Source: Megachile rotundata (taxonomy: Eukaryota; Arthropoda; Insecta; Hymenoptera; Megachilidae). Taken from it: 64,000 nt of DNA. Within the stretch, counting starts at the first letter, position 1; every line of letters begins with the position of its first letter. The position numbers and the translations under genes are program-made. The stretch spans positions 4,519,501 to 4,583,500 of the forward strand of contig NC_134989.1 in assembly GCF_050947335.1 (NCBI RefSeq), given 5' to 3'. Positions 46,279 through 59,167 of the stretch are shown here, in pieces. The notes under the pieces were generated by a model. That model did not search any database and was not told where the DNA came from. It saw nothing but the letters and a program-made list of their open reading frames with translations.

Positions 46279-49200
46279 CAATTGGATAATAAGCAGCAGA
46301 AAAACGTTCAGCAGCGGTGCGCAGAAATGAATTTCAATTAATTCAAATAATATCAAAGGAGAATAGCAGAGTTCTTTCACGAGCACGCGACGCTTTATCA
46401 TCGAGTGTCTCTACCACATGAAAGGAAACAGCTTTACGCTTCCCCTGTCCGCTTTCCATGCATTTTAATCGTATCTCGCGACATCCGACATGGTCTGGGA
46501 ACACACGAGGGTGCACCATGCGACGTCGAAAGAGTGTTGAACGTTTTATTAAGCCGGATGTACAAAAACCACGAAAGGAGGAGAAGAACATGGCGGTGCG
46601 CTCGAGCGAAATGAATAGAAAAGAAAGGAAGAACTCGACGCGGTGTAACAAAGAATCCTGGTGGCGTGGCTTTGAATTCATCCTCTTTCGAATACCACCC
46701 CTATCCGACCGTCCTCTATTTTCCCGTCAGCATTGCTCGGTATTTTTTCCTCCCTCTTCTTCGAGCCGTGCAATATGGAAAGCGTCGGAAAATGCTCGCC
46801 ACTTTCGTGTCCGTTTTCCTCGCGCGAATTCAAAGGCGATCACGAGCGCGCTTTATTAAAGCGCTAAAACTGGGTACTAAGCGGTAGCTTCGCTCGGTTG
46901 TGCTCGAGGTTACATTGAAATCTTGAAAATTTTATTCTATGGAAAATTGGGTGGGTATGAAAAAACCTGGTTATTTAGGATCTTTGTCGTTCAAACAATA
47001 GACTGAATGCGGAGATTTTTAAATCTGAATTGTTGGTCAAAAATTTTAATTTATTTAATTATCGTTGAATGGGGTTACATTTGTATTTATTTAGGAATGG
47101 GGTTTAATTTATGATCTGATGATTATTTAGATATTTGGTGGTTTATTCGAGTGTTTAGGTAGATTTTAGTTTTAAATTAATGACTTGATAAAATGATGTA
47201 TATTGTGAAATAGTGGAGATAAAATAATAGGAACACTCACTAATACAATAAGAAATTTGTACTAAAAATACGGGTTGAAAAAACCTACATCCAAATATTA
47301 AACATCATATATTTATCATTTCTATCAAAGCTAATTAATCAGTAGTCTCCCCCAAAATAGAAATACCATATCTGTTATTATGCCAGTGCCATTATTCCTC
47401 GAATAAAAACACTGCAACCCCATCAAACATGAATCAAAATCTTATGAACATTCTTTATCAGTGGTCACACGACGTATTCGTTAGTCGATGTAATCCCTAG
47501 TTGCCCGATAAGGCACGAACATTTAAAATTCCATTAAGCTACCGGAAAAGGAGGGACGATAAGATTACTGGACAAAAGGGCTGGCACGCGAACTATACTC
47601 TGTTAGCCTGTAAAATTTCCCGTGTCGTGGCATCGCTCGACGGCTCGTAAACTGCAATCTCTGGCCAGGGTCGTATTTTCCTGGCCACCGTTGGAAAATT
47701 TGTTATCGTGATCGCTTCGCCCCTCTCGTTCCATCCAATTTTCCCCAGGATGGAGACACGCTTCGCCTCCTTGAAACAAAACCGACAGCCATCGCGTAGT
47801 TTGACATGGAAATCACGAATAGCTGTTCAGAGGATAATTATGTTTCACAACGGGACATAATTGTGTTTTGTTAGGATTCGTGCTACTTCCGCGTGTAAAT
47901 CATCCCTTTAAGACTGGAATCTGGACCATATGCAAAATCGTCCAAATTCATCAACCATCTTACATTTATCTTTCCAGCGATTTGTATGATAATTTTAGCA
48001 GGGAACGTTTTGGGTATGTGTGAAGTACACGTTTGTTTGGAGGTCTTTTGAGGAGATTTATTACAGGGTGATATATTTTAAGATGCACGTGTCTTAGATA
48101 CATTTTCACCCCATAACTTATGAGTTTGTCGACAATTCAGGCTGCGATTTAATTATTGTTGTGATGTTAAGATAGAGAATGTTCAAATGTTTGGGATATT
48201 TTGGATATGGCGATCATGGGCGGGTTGTAATTAAAATTAAACTCAAAATGCAGTCGTGATGAAAATATGAGCAGCATTTGTGCTATCTATTCATGTATTT
48301 ATCTATCTATCTTTGTGAATACATGTGACCAGTGAAATTGTTCATATTAATCAACTTACCAAATGAATACAAACATAACTTTATATGTCATACAAGAACC
48401 AAATAAATATGAATGAATGTATAATATACAATAGAAGATAAATAATGGAAATGTCAACAGATAAAAACATTGTATCAAAAAAATAGTGAATATTTTTCAT
48501 TCACGCCATAGATAAAAGCGTGATGTAAATCTTTCAAAGAAAAAATGCGAATTCGACTAACGAACGACCACTAACATATCAGCACCGATTTCTGCAGGAT
48601 TGATTTTTGTTCCCCAAAGGTAAATAACGGGATCAAGAATTAATCTGGATCAGTCGATTAGAACAGAGTGACGTTGCAAAACTCGTACGTGATCAGCAAC
48701 TTTGGAAAGCTTCCGGGACATCTGCCAAATTCGAACACCGTGAAAGATCAATCTCCTAGTTGCCAGTTACACAATAGCAGACCTTCTGTTTGCTTGGGGT
48801 AAACAGAAATCGAAACTGAAAAACAGACTGAACAAGCAGAACAATTCTAAAAAATCAACTATTGCAGGACTTTTGATAAGTTAGTTTACGATATTTTTGT
48901 CAGCGTTTATTGATCATATCGGAAATTTCTTATCGTTTTGATCAATTGAGATAAAGGACTTTTGTACGTGTGATAGCTGAAACATTGATGTAAAACTTGC
49001 TTAACTATGCTTATATATTTTTTGTACTTTTATTAGAGTGTATTTTGTATTTGGTATGCATTTAAATTACTTCATTAGAAGCTTTTGTTAATTTATTGTT
49101 TTAGTTTAATTATGCTTAGCTTTTCTAGAAATGACAAAAATTTTTGGGATATCTGATATTTTTTGTTTCTTACCTTGTTAGCATCGATTAATAAATTTTT

Positions 49201-50668
49201 CACAGTGAAAATGATCATATAATATGGTGCATATAGTACGACAAATTATAACTAATGTTGGTAAATAGAACTGTTATTGAATATATGATAATTCTATTTT
49301 TTAATTTAAATTTTTAGTTTGTTATTCCATGTGACTAATAATATACCGTATGTATAGTAATTGAGTTATGAATAACATTTCCATTTAGTATTTTATTTAT
49401 TATAGTGCTATATAATTTATAATTTTGCTATTATTAATTCTGAAGTTATGGTGTTTTAGTTCCAATCATTGATGATTCTCATAGTTTCAATTATTACCGC
49501 AAAATTCTCATTTAGAGAAAAACTAGTATTTCATATAAAATTCCACAGAAAAAATACAGAATAGTAAGAATAATATTTTAAATATACAAAATAGTATTTT
49601 AAAAACTATTACATGTTTAAATACAAATATCGAAACACGAGATAGTCGTTGAAAAAATATGCCGTTACCCGATAGTGCCAGTAACCGGATAATCAATTGA
49701 AACAAGATTTAAATTTGTTTTAATTGCAGAGTACGATAAAACTGATTCTCGATGACTTGGTATCTGGTAATAGTCGTTAAAATTATAGGGGATCGTATTT
49801 TACGCTAACTCGCAAGGTGAAAACATTTATTTGCTCTACTTTGTAACTTTATAGTCGCATAAATATTCAGTTTCAGAATGCGAGCCAACACGAATAATTG
49901 GTTGAGAAAGATTGCAAAATTTTGCAGCTTAAATTCTGGATTTACATTAATTTTAATTATTTGTAGTTGAACTGGAAATTTTGGGATGATCCTGAAAAAT
50001 GATACTTCAATCCTTAATCTGATCACGATATAACGTATAATGTTCGAAAATAAATTGAAATATTATCATTATAAATTTATTGCATGACTTTTCATTTTCT
50101 TTCCAATTGTCATAATATTTAAAATAATTGCAAAAGATTACAATTACAAAAGACAAGAAATAAGTAATTAAATATTTTCGATAATTCCATTCATGAAATT
50201 TGAAAATTAAAATAATTTTTCTAATTTCCATAAATAATCAAGGACAAATAATTTCTATCATATTTTTACATTAAATAAATCATAAAAACATCTATCTCTT
50301 AATATACTATTACACTTATGCCATATTTTTCTTAGTCTTTAACATTTTTCTTGATAATGGTTTTTTTTATGATAAACCTGAAATAACGTAAAAGGTGCAC
50401 AGTAATGAAGTTCTACCCTATTATAGAAAATGCACAAAATCTAAAGTGGCAATTTTACATAGTATAACTACAAAAATTATATAATGTAATACATCACTGA
50501 ATTTGTAAAAAATAGTTATTCGTTATGAGAAAAAAATGATGTAGAGAGAGAACTTAATTTTAGACTGTAGACTGTATATTTTATAAATTATAATGATAAG
50601 ATTGTGATCTAATAAATAAGAAACCTTAACATATTATAAGTGCATAAATATCAGAAGTCTAGTAATAA

Positions 50669-50892
50669 CTCAGCCATTTATTTTGAAAGTGTATTTAAGT
50701 ACAATAAAACCTTTTCTTTTGCTGCACATTAAACACTGATGCATAATAAACATGCATTATCTTATACCACAAAATACAAAAAAGTTGTCTAGTGCATACT
50801 AATATTTTTAAACTTATTCAAATGCTAATCCCGAAATATCTCTTCATAACAAAGAAGTATATTTGTCCCACTTTCAAAATAAGCGGCTCAAC
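50669..50892. mobile_element. short inverted-repeat element (TTTATTTTGAAAGTG family)
   Basis: The left arm CAGCCATTTATTTTGAAAGTG (50671 onward) is mirrored by the right arm CACTTTCAAAATAAGCGGCT (50870 onward). The pair encloses about 220 bp of AT-rich DNA with no coding capacity. Single copies of the same arm occur elsewhere in the window (25169, 25670, 32600, 60071). A miniature element is likely; superfamily unknown. Confidence 0.5.
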
Positions 50893-51639
50893 TAATATTC
50901 CTTCTCAAACAAACAACTTAACAACATGTTCAAACAAAACAATGAACATCCATCTGGTCTCCGATTAATGTTACCGATGCTTCATCTGGGCAGCGACAGA
51001 AACTCTTCCGAGTTACTACGTGTACGAAATCAGAAATTCGTTTCCGGTAGGGTACGGGAGCTTTTCACTCGACCTGTAACAAAGTTTCTATCTGTGCCCT
51101 GTTAAATCTGCGAGCCATTAAAGTTACGCCGACCGGTAAGCTCGAACAACTACTCGTCGAGGATTCAAATGGTTTAAACTTATCGCGAGCTAATACAGTA
51201 TTGACGGGGGTAGAATTCCTGCCTCGTAAACTTGCCACCCACGGAAGGGTGGCAAACCCTCAACCGCTCGCCCTTCGAGTTTCCTCGAAAAACTTGTCGT
51301 TCCCGTTCGAAATTTTGCGCCCAGAGTTTCCCTACGTTTCATTCAATGCGAACGAACGTTGGTCCGACAAGTTTTGCGAACTCTTTCGATGCCGCTTGAT
51401 AATTGCAGCTTGAATCGCTTTAAACGAGTTACGGGAAATTGCCAAATACGCAAAAGATTGAGGCTGAGATTTTGGGGCGGTTAACGGTGACTTACATTTG
51501 CAGACTATTTATTTAGGAATTGATTTAGACATTTTTTTCTTTAATTTTGTAGCATATAAGTAGTAACATTATGAAACTCGAAGTTCTTAAACTTTTCAAT
51601 TTCAAAATGTTGAGACGAAGACAGTCGATAATTACGAAT

Positions 51640-52590
51640 ACTAAAGTTTAAGAATTTCAGCCACCAAATTCTATGCCTTTAGAATTCTACAAATTTTTAA
51701 TTTTACAAATCTACAATTCCACAATTCCACAATTCTAATATTCGATTATTCTACAATTCCACAACTCTCAAATAATTACGCTTCTTAAATTCTACAGTTC
51801 TACAATTCCTCAATTCCTCAATTCCCCAATTCCCCAACTCCCCAATTCCCCAATTCCCCAATTCCACAATTCTACGATTCTGCAATTCTAATATTCGACT
51901 ATTCTACAATTCCACAACTCACAAATAATTACGCTTCTAAAATTCTACAATTCTACAATTCCGCAACTCCACAATTCACAAAGAACTACAGTTCACAAAT
52001 TCCACAATTCCACAAATCCACGATTCACAAATAACTACAATTCCAAAGTTCTACAATTCCGCAATTCCGCAATTCCACAATTTCATAATTTCACAATTCC
52101 ACGATTTACAAATAACTATACTTCTCAAATTCCACGATTTGAAAATGCCGCAATTCTTCAATTCCGCAATTCCACAATTCACAAATAACTAGAATTCTAA
52201 AATTCCACGATTCCACAACTCACAAATAACTAACCTTCTAAAATTCTACAATTCTGTAAGTCTAAAATAGTTAAGCATCTACTAGTGCAAAATACTAAAA
52301 TCCCAACGTTCCAAAATTAAAAAATTCTAATATTCTGAAACACTAAAATCCTGTAATTCCAAAATCGCAAAATCGCAAAATTGCAAAATTGCATAATTGT
52401 AAAATTCCAAAATTCCAAAAGTCCAAAATTTCGTATTTCCAAAATGCAAAAATCAAAATTCCAAAATTTGATAATTTCAAACTATCAAAATTTCGAAATT
52501 TCAAAATCCAGAATTTCTACATTTTCACAGTCAAACTTTCTAACTTCTGGAACTGCAAAATTCTAAAATTCTAAAACTTTGATGACTATA
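51640..52590. repeat. 8-bp degenerate array (ACAATTCC / CCAATTCC)
   Basis: Long run of octamer-spaced words: CCCAATTCCCCAATTCC near 51815-51860, CACAATTC, CTACAATT, then CCAAAATT in the right third. Larger blocks of about 120 bp recur (…ATTCGACTATTCTACA… twice), so there is also block duplication. Confidence 0.88.
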
Positions 52591-53299
52591 AAAGTAAATA
52601 AAAGACTGACAATGTTAATAATATAAATTCCCCAGCTATAAAAGAGAATTACTCCTAACGACCTCTAAAAGCGACCATTTTGTCAGTATATGTGTACGTA
52701 GACGTTTATATAGAACCCCTAATTTAATTGAAAAAGAAAATACGGAGATACAGATGTTACGACGGTTACAAAGTTTCTACGAGCTATAAAGCATCCCCAT
52801 TATTCCCTAGTAGTCTGCTTTGAGACAACCACGGGTGACAAAATATAAAACCACATAATGTTCTTTCCTCTTAGGTACCGTCTGCCTCAAAATCTAGCAC
52901 GAATTCATGCTGTTTTATTGCGCCGTTACAGGAATAATGGCGGAAGAAACGTGTAGCTCTGAAATAGGATGCAGAATAAAAGGCAGGAAGGAGGAAAGAA
53001 ATTAAAGTACGCGGTAGAATACACACCATAGTAATTAAACTACTTAAACATTCTACCGTTCAATGAAATCGAATTTAATTTACTGCTATATTTTTTTTAA
53101 ATACCTGCCGGTTTCTTATTCGAGAGACAACGTTACAATGAGATTCTATCGCTTATGGTCGTCTTCTATCGTTTATGGTTGTGTGCATCTGTTTTCGAAA
53201 AGGGACATTATTTTTATTCGAGTTTCTTTTATATGCTGGTAACTTACTGTTTTACTGTTTCGCTATTCTGTTATTCTACTTTTGGTCATATTACTTTAA

Positions 53300-53870
53300 T
53301 ATTTTTAAGCTTAAAAATTCTCAAATATCAAAGTTTGAGATTGTAAAGTTGTAAATTTTAAAGGAAAATTAGATGTGAATGCAAACAAGTTCTGAAGATT
53401 TTGAATTTTCATGCTTGCAATATCTGTTTTCAAATTTTCACATTTGTGTAACTCTAAGTTTGAAATATTTGGATTTCATAATTCACAGATTTTCGAATCT
53501 ACAAATACTAACAGTCAGAAATTTCACTCATCAATCTGTGAATTTCCTAATTTCTAAATTTTTGATCCGTTAAGTTCCAAATTTCTAAATTTACCAATCT
53601 TCCGAATTCTGAAAGTTTCATATTCCTATATTTGTTTTAATTTTCACCTGAAGTTAAAATCTCCACATTTTCAAATCGATGAAACCCCAAATTTCACAAT
53701 TTTCAAATTCACAGATTTATAAATCTCTATACTCCCAAATATCAAAATTTTCATAATTGCCAAATTCCCAAAATCTCAAATTACATAATGTAAAATTTCT
53801 CAAACATTAAAAATACAAAAATTTTCAAATTAGAAATTTGTAAACTAGAAAGTTTGAAAATGACGATAAT
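53300..53870. repeat. degenerate 8-bp array (TTTCAAAT / CTAAATTT)
   Basis: Words TTTTCAAA, CAAATTTC and CTAAATTT at about 8-bp spacing, low identity. Confidence 0.6.
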
Positions 53871-54939
53871 AAAACGAGACATATACCTCCTATGAACTAT
53901 TTGCAGTTGAACCTAACAATGCACCGACACAAAATTTATGCACAACCTGTTAAAAAAGAACGCAATAGTTCCTAGAAATATTATAGTGCCCGAAACGCGA
54001 ACAGACTCTTCCATCCGGGCGCAAACAAAGAAGTTCTTTTTTATATCTTCAGTCGTCAATAGAAATCGTGAGGGCAATAAAGTTTACAGTCTTTTCACAC
54101 GAGATAGCGATTGAAGCTTGTGCAAGCTCAGCACAGTCGCCGTTTGTGGATCGAGCTTTTCATAAGGGACCAGCCGTAAATTTTGCGTCCGTTTGATTAG
54201 TATCGACGGCACAGGGGAATGCTTTGTCGTTTGTATCGGTTAAATTTCATTCTGTAGGTGAAATTGTTTACAGCGATGGTCGGTGAATATTGGGATATTG
54301 TTTATCTCTTCGACAAGGCTTTCGATGAATTCGAAGCACACCCGTGACGTAACGAAGCGCAATTCGACGATATTTGGCCAACGTAGTTTTTTTCGATTGA
54401 TTCAAAGGCTGAACGTATAATGTCGATCTGGAGCGAAATGGTTATTGCGGTTGGGTGCTGATTGTTTAGTTGATGTATTTGCATTAGGTGTTATGGTGAC
54501 ATTTCAATTTTATAGAGTATCCCAGAAAAATGTACTAATTTTTTAGGGACACATTACTAAATTAGCAGAAATGTGAAAACAACTTGCAAAGAAGATTAAT
54601 TCTTTGTATTCGAAAGGTGACACTCACTATTTAATTTAATATAACAATTTGGAATAAATACTTTTTAATTAAATCTGTAGTATTATATACAAGATGTACA
54701 AACATAGTAAAAGAGACATTAGTAATAATTAATAATAAAGAAATAGTAATCTTACAGCTGTTTATTAACATAGAGAAGATAATTTTATACAAGAGAGAGT
54801 ACTGTATGAAATAATAATTTTGTATTACGTACAAGATTGAAATCATTTTTTGGTTTAATAATACAAATTTAGAAGCGTCTTTACTTGAACAGATCTAATA
54901 AATAATTAAATATAACAATAGCAATAAAAGGAAATTATG

Positions 54940-55680
54940 GAATAATGAAATAATAAAATAGTAAAATAACACAATAACGGAATAGTACAACACTGAAGTA
55001 GTATAATGGTAAAATAGCAAAATGGAAAATGATAAAATGATTAAGTGGTAGAAATGCTTACATGGTAAAATAATGAAATAACAAAATAAAAAATGATAAA
55101 ATTATTAAGTAGTGAAAGCATTTACATAGTAAAATAAAAAGATAATAAAATCACAAAATGATAAAATAGTAAATACATAAAATACGATAATTAAAATCAG
55201 AATAATGAAGTAACACAACGTTAGAATTGCAGAGTAATAAGATAATTCAATGATAAAATGATAAGATAGAATAATAGTACAATAATAATCTGGTAAAATG
55301 GCATCATTGTAGATCAACAAAATAGTAAATTGACAGAGAAAGTATAAAAGAATAATAATAAAGTGGTCAAATGGTCAAATGATGATATAGTAGAATTATA
55401 AAACAGTGGAACAATGGAGTAGTAAATTAATCGAAGATCAAAGTAGAATACAAAATAATAAAATTATAATAAAATAAAGGTGCAAATAATAAAATAGTCA
55501 AACAGTGAAGTAGTAGAATAGTAAAAAGTAAAATAGTAAAAAACGAAATACTAAAATATTAGAAAGCTAAAGCAAAGAAAGTAGAAAAGAATAATATTAA
55601 AATAACAAAATAATAAAATAATGAAATAATCATATAGTAATATAGTAAATGGCAAAATAATAAAATACTGAGGTAATAAA
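54940..55680. repeat. A-rich 8-bp array (AAAATAGT / AAAATAAT)
   Basis: Words GTAAAATA, AAAATGAT and AAAATAAT at 8-bp spacing, similar in style to the array at 1-435. Open frames on the minus strand (71 and 104 codons) are repeat by-products. Confidence 0.78.
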
Positions 55681-56320
55681 GTCTTCGTATAAGAATAGCG
55701 ACCGTCCTTCTAAAAGAATATGCGCCAGAAAAAATAACAGTAATTAAAAAGACATTGATATACTGAAAAAGTGAAATAATGTAATATAAATAATAATCTG
55801 TAATAATATAGTAACCTTTAAAATCAAGATAATTTAACTTGGCAATTTTTGTTTCTGAACCGATTAATTTCATTCAGAACCACGTTGCTCTCCCTCAGTT
55901 CGACCGGCTTTTTACGATCTACCCTTGCTGTACATTCTTCTTTTTTTACCGAAGGGTTTCTGAAATAAAAAACGGACGAACTCTAATGGATTCCATCAGG
56001 CTGGATAAATTTCCCTCGAACCTCATCGCTCTTGAAGATTCTTCATTATTTTGCAATCACTTATTACGAACACTCTCTATCGTACTCGGAAAGATGCGCC
56101 AGCCGACAATCTATCGCTACTTTCGATCTCTCCTAACAGTTTTTCACAAGGGAAATACCTGGGAAACTGCGTGAAATTTCCTTCACTCGGATAGTTTGTG
56201 ATCTTCACTGACAGATAGGTTCCTTTATAAAATGTGTTCCTCGAGAAAATCATCTTTCTCTTTTAAATTTTTTACTCGAACGTGATCAAATTTGGATTAC
56301 TAATTGCTAACGTTTGCGAC
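55681..56320. other. no gene seen; island about 55860-56200
   Basis: Balanced-composition island with a 111-codon open frame (55839-56174) that has no recognisable domain. Confidence 0.3.
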
Positions 56321-56329
56321 TTTTAATTA

Positions 56330-56720
56330 AATTATACGGTCTATCTATATCTGTGTAAATTTACTTTCAATTATTATTCAGTTCATCTAAATCTATTCAC
56401 ATCTATTTGCAATTATTATTTGATTTCGGTAAATTTACCTGAAATCTATTGTTAATTACATTTTAATTTACCTGAATCCATTTACATAATTTGCAATCAT
56501 TCTATTTAGAATTTAAATCTATTTTCAATGATTATTCAGTTCACCTAAATTTACTGACAATTACTATTTACTTCATCTAAATCTATCTACCTCTGATTGT
56601 TACTATTATCTAGTTTATATGTATAAATCTATCTTCATCTATTTGAAATTATTTTTCACTTTATATAAATTTAACTAAATCGACTTTAAATTATTATTCA
56701 GTTTGCCTAATAAAAGGCAA
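56330..56720. repeat. degenerate tandem repeat, period about 60 bp
   Basis: The block CAATTATTATTCAGTTCATC followed by TAAATCTA recurs about every 55-65 bp five or six times with substitutions. Confidence 0.65.
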
Positions 56721-58957
56721 ACTTCGTATTAAATTAATTTAGCAAATATTAAAATTTATTAAATAAAAATATGCACTGATAATTATTTTAAAATAAATAT
56801 TTTCAAATATAATGTTCTTAATATTTTCAATTTTTAAGAACAAAAAATTAGTTAAATTATAATATAAATTTATTACTAACATTTTTAAATAAATTTATCA
56901 ATTGTCTTGATAAAACTTTAATAGAAATTTGAATCAATACGGGACACTCCGAAAACTTAAATTAAAGAATTTTATTTGAAATGTTAATTAAAACAATGAA
57001 AAAATTTCTTGAACCGTTAAAATGAGAGAAGAGGACGGGAAGGAACACACGGAGAAGAAGAAATAATAAGAAATCGAAATAAAACGAGAGAAAAGAAAGA
57101 AATAACTCGACGGCTTACAGAATGGAAGTTTCCAGCCGTTTGTTTTATTGCTCCCTTAAGGCAGAAATCGTCGCCGCTTAATTACAGCTTTCTGCTAATT
57201 AAGACGACTACGATGTTATTGATTCTTCATTGTTTTTTTTAAGAGGAAAATACAATATTTATAGTAGCACTGATTAATTATAGAAATAACAATAAGCATC
57301 TTAATGCAAAATTTTTGAATTGTGAAGCTCCCAAAATTTTCTAGTTTACAAATGGACAGATTTTAAAATTTCTAACATTATTAAATTATTATATTTTTTA
57401 ACTTTGAAATTTCTAAACTGTAAAATTATTTAAAACTATATAAAAGACTAGTACAACTCTCCACCCACATTATCTGAATTAAAACGAATTGCAGATATTT
57501 AGAAAAATAATGAAGATTTAAGAAAATATGAAAACAAAAGGTAAAAGCAAAGGGTAAAAACACGTAATATTAGCATGTGTTAACAATGTTATGTACAATA
57601 ACAGTATATCATATTAATAGTTAATAAATTATATCACAATTTAAACAGACCTTTTAATTTTACAAAGAACATGAAAAATGCTGAAAATTTTTAGTGGTCA
57701 GACCAGGCACTGTATTTACAAGTAAACATTAATTAACGACAATAATTCCTAGCTATTCCTAATTACCCAAAATACACTCGACTTAACAGCAATCTTTTTT
57801 TTTTAAACGCATTCTTGTACAATCGCTGCATGCATTTAATCTCAAGCTGCGGGCAAAGAGAGGCGGTAAACAAATCCGCGAAACCGGGAGCCAGCGTTTT
57901 AGCTAAACTTTTGTCGTCACCGTAACAATTGCGGCTATTCATTGCGTTCCCCGGCATCGTGGTTTCTGCCCGAAAAAAAGCGAAGCCGCGGTCGTCGGAG
58001 AAAACGCGAGGAGGAAGAAGAAAACGGTACGGTCCACCCGTTATAAAACATTCCAACGTCACCGAGCTTGCTTGAGTTTCACGAGCTGGCCGGCTGTTTT
58101 TGTTTTCAACATTGATCCTGCCAGACACCGCTCCTCTCCCGTTCTTCCCGTTTCTCCCACTCAAAACCGCTTTTGTTGGATGCAAGCATAAGGGACCTTA
58201 TACGGGTTTCTTTGAACAAATTTGGCATAAGGTAGCTCGTTTCGAGCTTTCCGTTTTCGACCAATTGAAATTTTAGATTTATTTCAAAGTTGGGTATTAT
58301 ATTGCATATTTGATGTGGACGGTGTTTCATAGTTTTAATGGGTACTCGGACTGTCTTGGAAGATGCAGATGACTTCTGTTGCATAGATACATAAATTCTA
58401 TGGAATAAATAATTCAGAAAATAATTTGGGTAAAAATATATTTTTGAATTTATTCCTAGATTCATAAATTTACTCCCAAAACTCCCTAAATGTTGAAATC
58501 TTCAAATTTCTAAATTCAGTAGTTCATAATTCCAAAAATTTAAAAATCATATAATCTAAAGCCAACAAGTGAAAGATCCTTCTTACAAATATATATTTTA
58601 ATGCATATATTATTCGGGATAAATAATGTTATACATTGTAACTTGACACAACAGTAATTACTCTCTATCTCCACATTTATTTATTACATACATTACTACC
58701 ATCATCAGCATTTACCTCTAAAAAATTTCAAATCTCAACCCTTAAATTTTTAAGTCAATAATCGCTAAAAATATCAAGTTACCCTCGAAATTTTGCCAAA
58801 GTCAGCTCGTCACTCGACAAGCTACGAACGAACCTAGCCTTCCAAGCGTGCAGCATGCACGATCACGTACGCTTCGACCCTTTCACACTCTACAGAGATA
58901 CTCTGGATCCCGCTGTGTCGTCCGCAATCAATTAAACAATTCTCTATTTCATTTCAG

Positions 58958-59167
58958 GCTCTGGTGTATCGAGACGGGAACCTGGTCTCGGGTTCGTTGG
59001 AAGCCCTGGTGCAACACATGGTACCAACCGAGGAATATTATCCCGATCGGGCATACCTGTTCGCCTTTTTGCTGAGTGCCAGACTCTTCATCAAGCCTCA
59101 CGAGCTTCTGGGTGAAGTCTGCGCCCTCTGCGAGCATCAGCAAAACCTGAATGGAGAGGGTGGCAAG
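58958..59167 (+). CDS. RASGEF1B: RASGEF1-type Ras-family GEF, first REM (RasGEF-N) domain exon
   Basis: Coding exon of 70 codons, phase 0 at both ends, acceptor TTTCAG and donor GTGGGT. It encodes the first half of the Ras exchanger motif (RasGEF-N). Recognisable family blocks in order are YRDGNLVSGSLEALVQH, YYPDRAYLFAFLLSARLF, and KPHELLGEVCALCEHQQ. These align block for block with vertebrate RASGEF1B (LLSGSLEAL, YYPDRTYIF, FLLSSRLF). In RasGEFs the REM domain packs against the CDC25 catalytic domain and stabilises it, and RASGEF1 members act on Rap2-type GTPases. The catalytic part is not in this window. The codons are GC-rich compared with the flanking introns, as expected for real coding sequence. 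The frame continues into the intron past the donor, but similarity to the family stops at GGK. Confidence 0.95.

Larger units (their letters stand above)
35894..58957 (+). other. giant intron, 23,064 bp, holding most repeats of the right half
   Basis: Bounded by the donor at 35894 and acceptor TTTCAG at 58957. It contains the LINE remnant, the Tc1-like element, the 40365-40754 TIR element, the solo LTR, the 50669-50892 inverted-repeat element, and the arrays near 36.2-36.9, 38.4-40.3, 42.8-43.3, 51.6-52.6, 53.3-53.9 and 54.9-55.7 kb. No alternative exon was recognised on either strand. Stretches without any call (44950-45870, 46900-50660, 56720-58450) are AT-rich unique-looking DNA interrupted by balanced-composition islands at about 46380-46900, 47480-47900, 51000-51430, 54000-54480 and 57830-58200. 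Confidence 0.65.
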
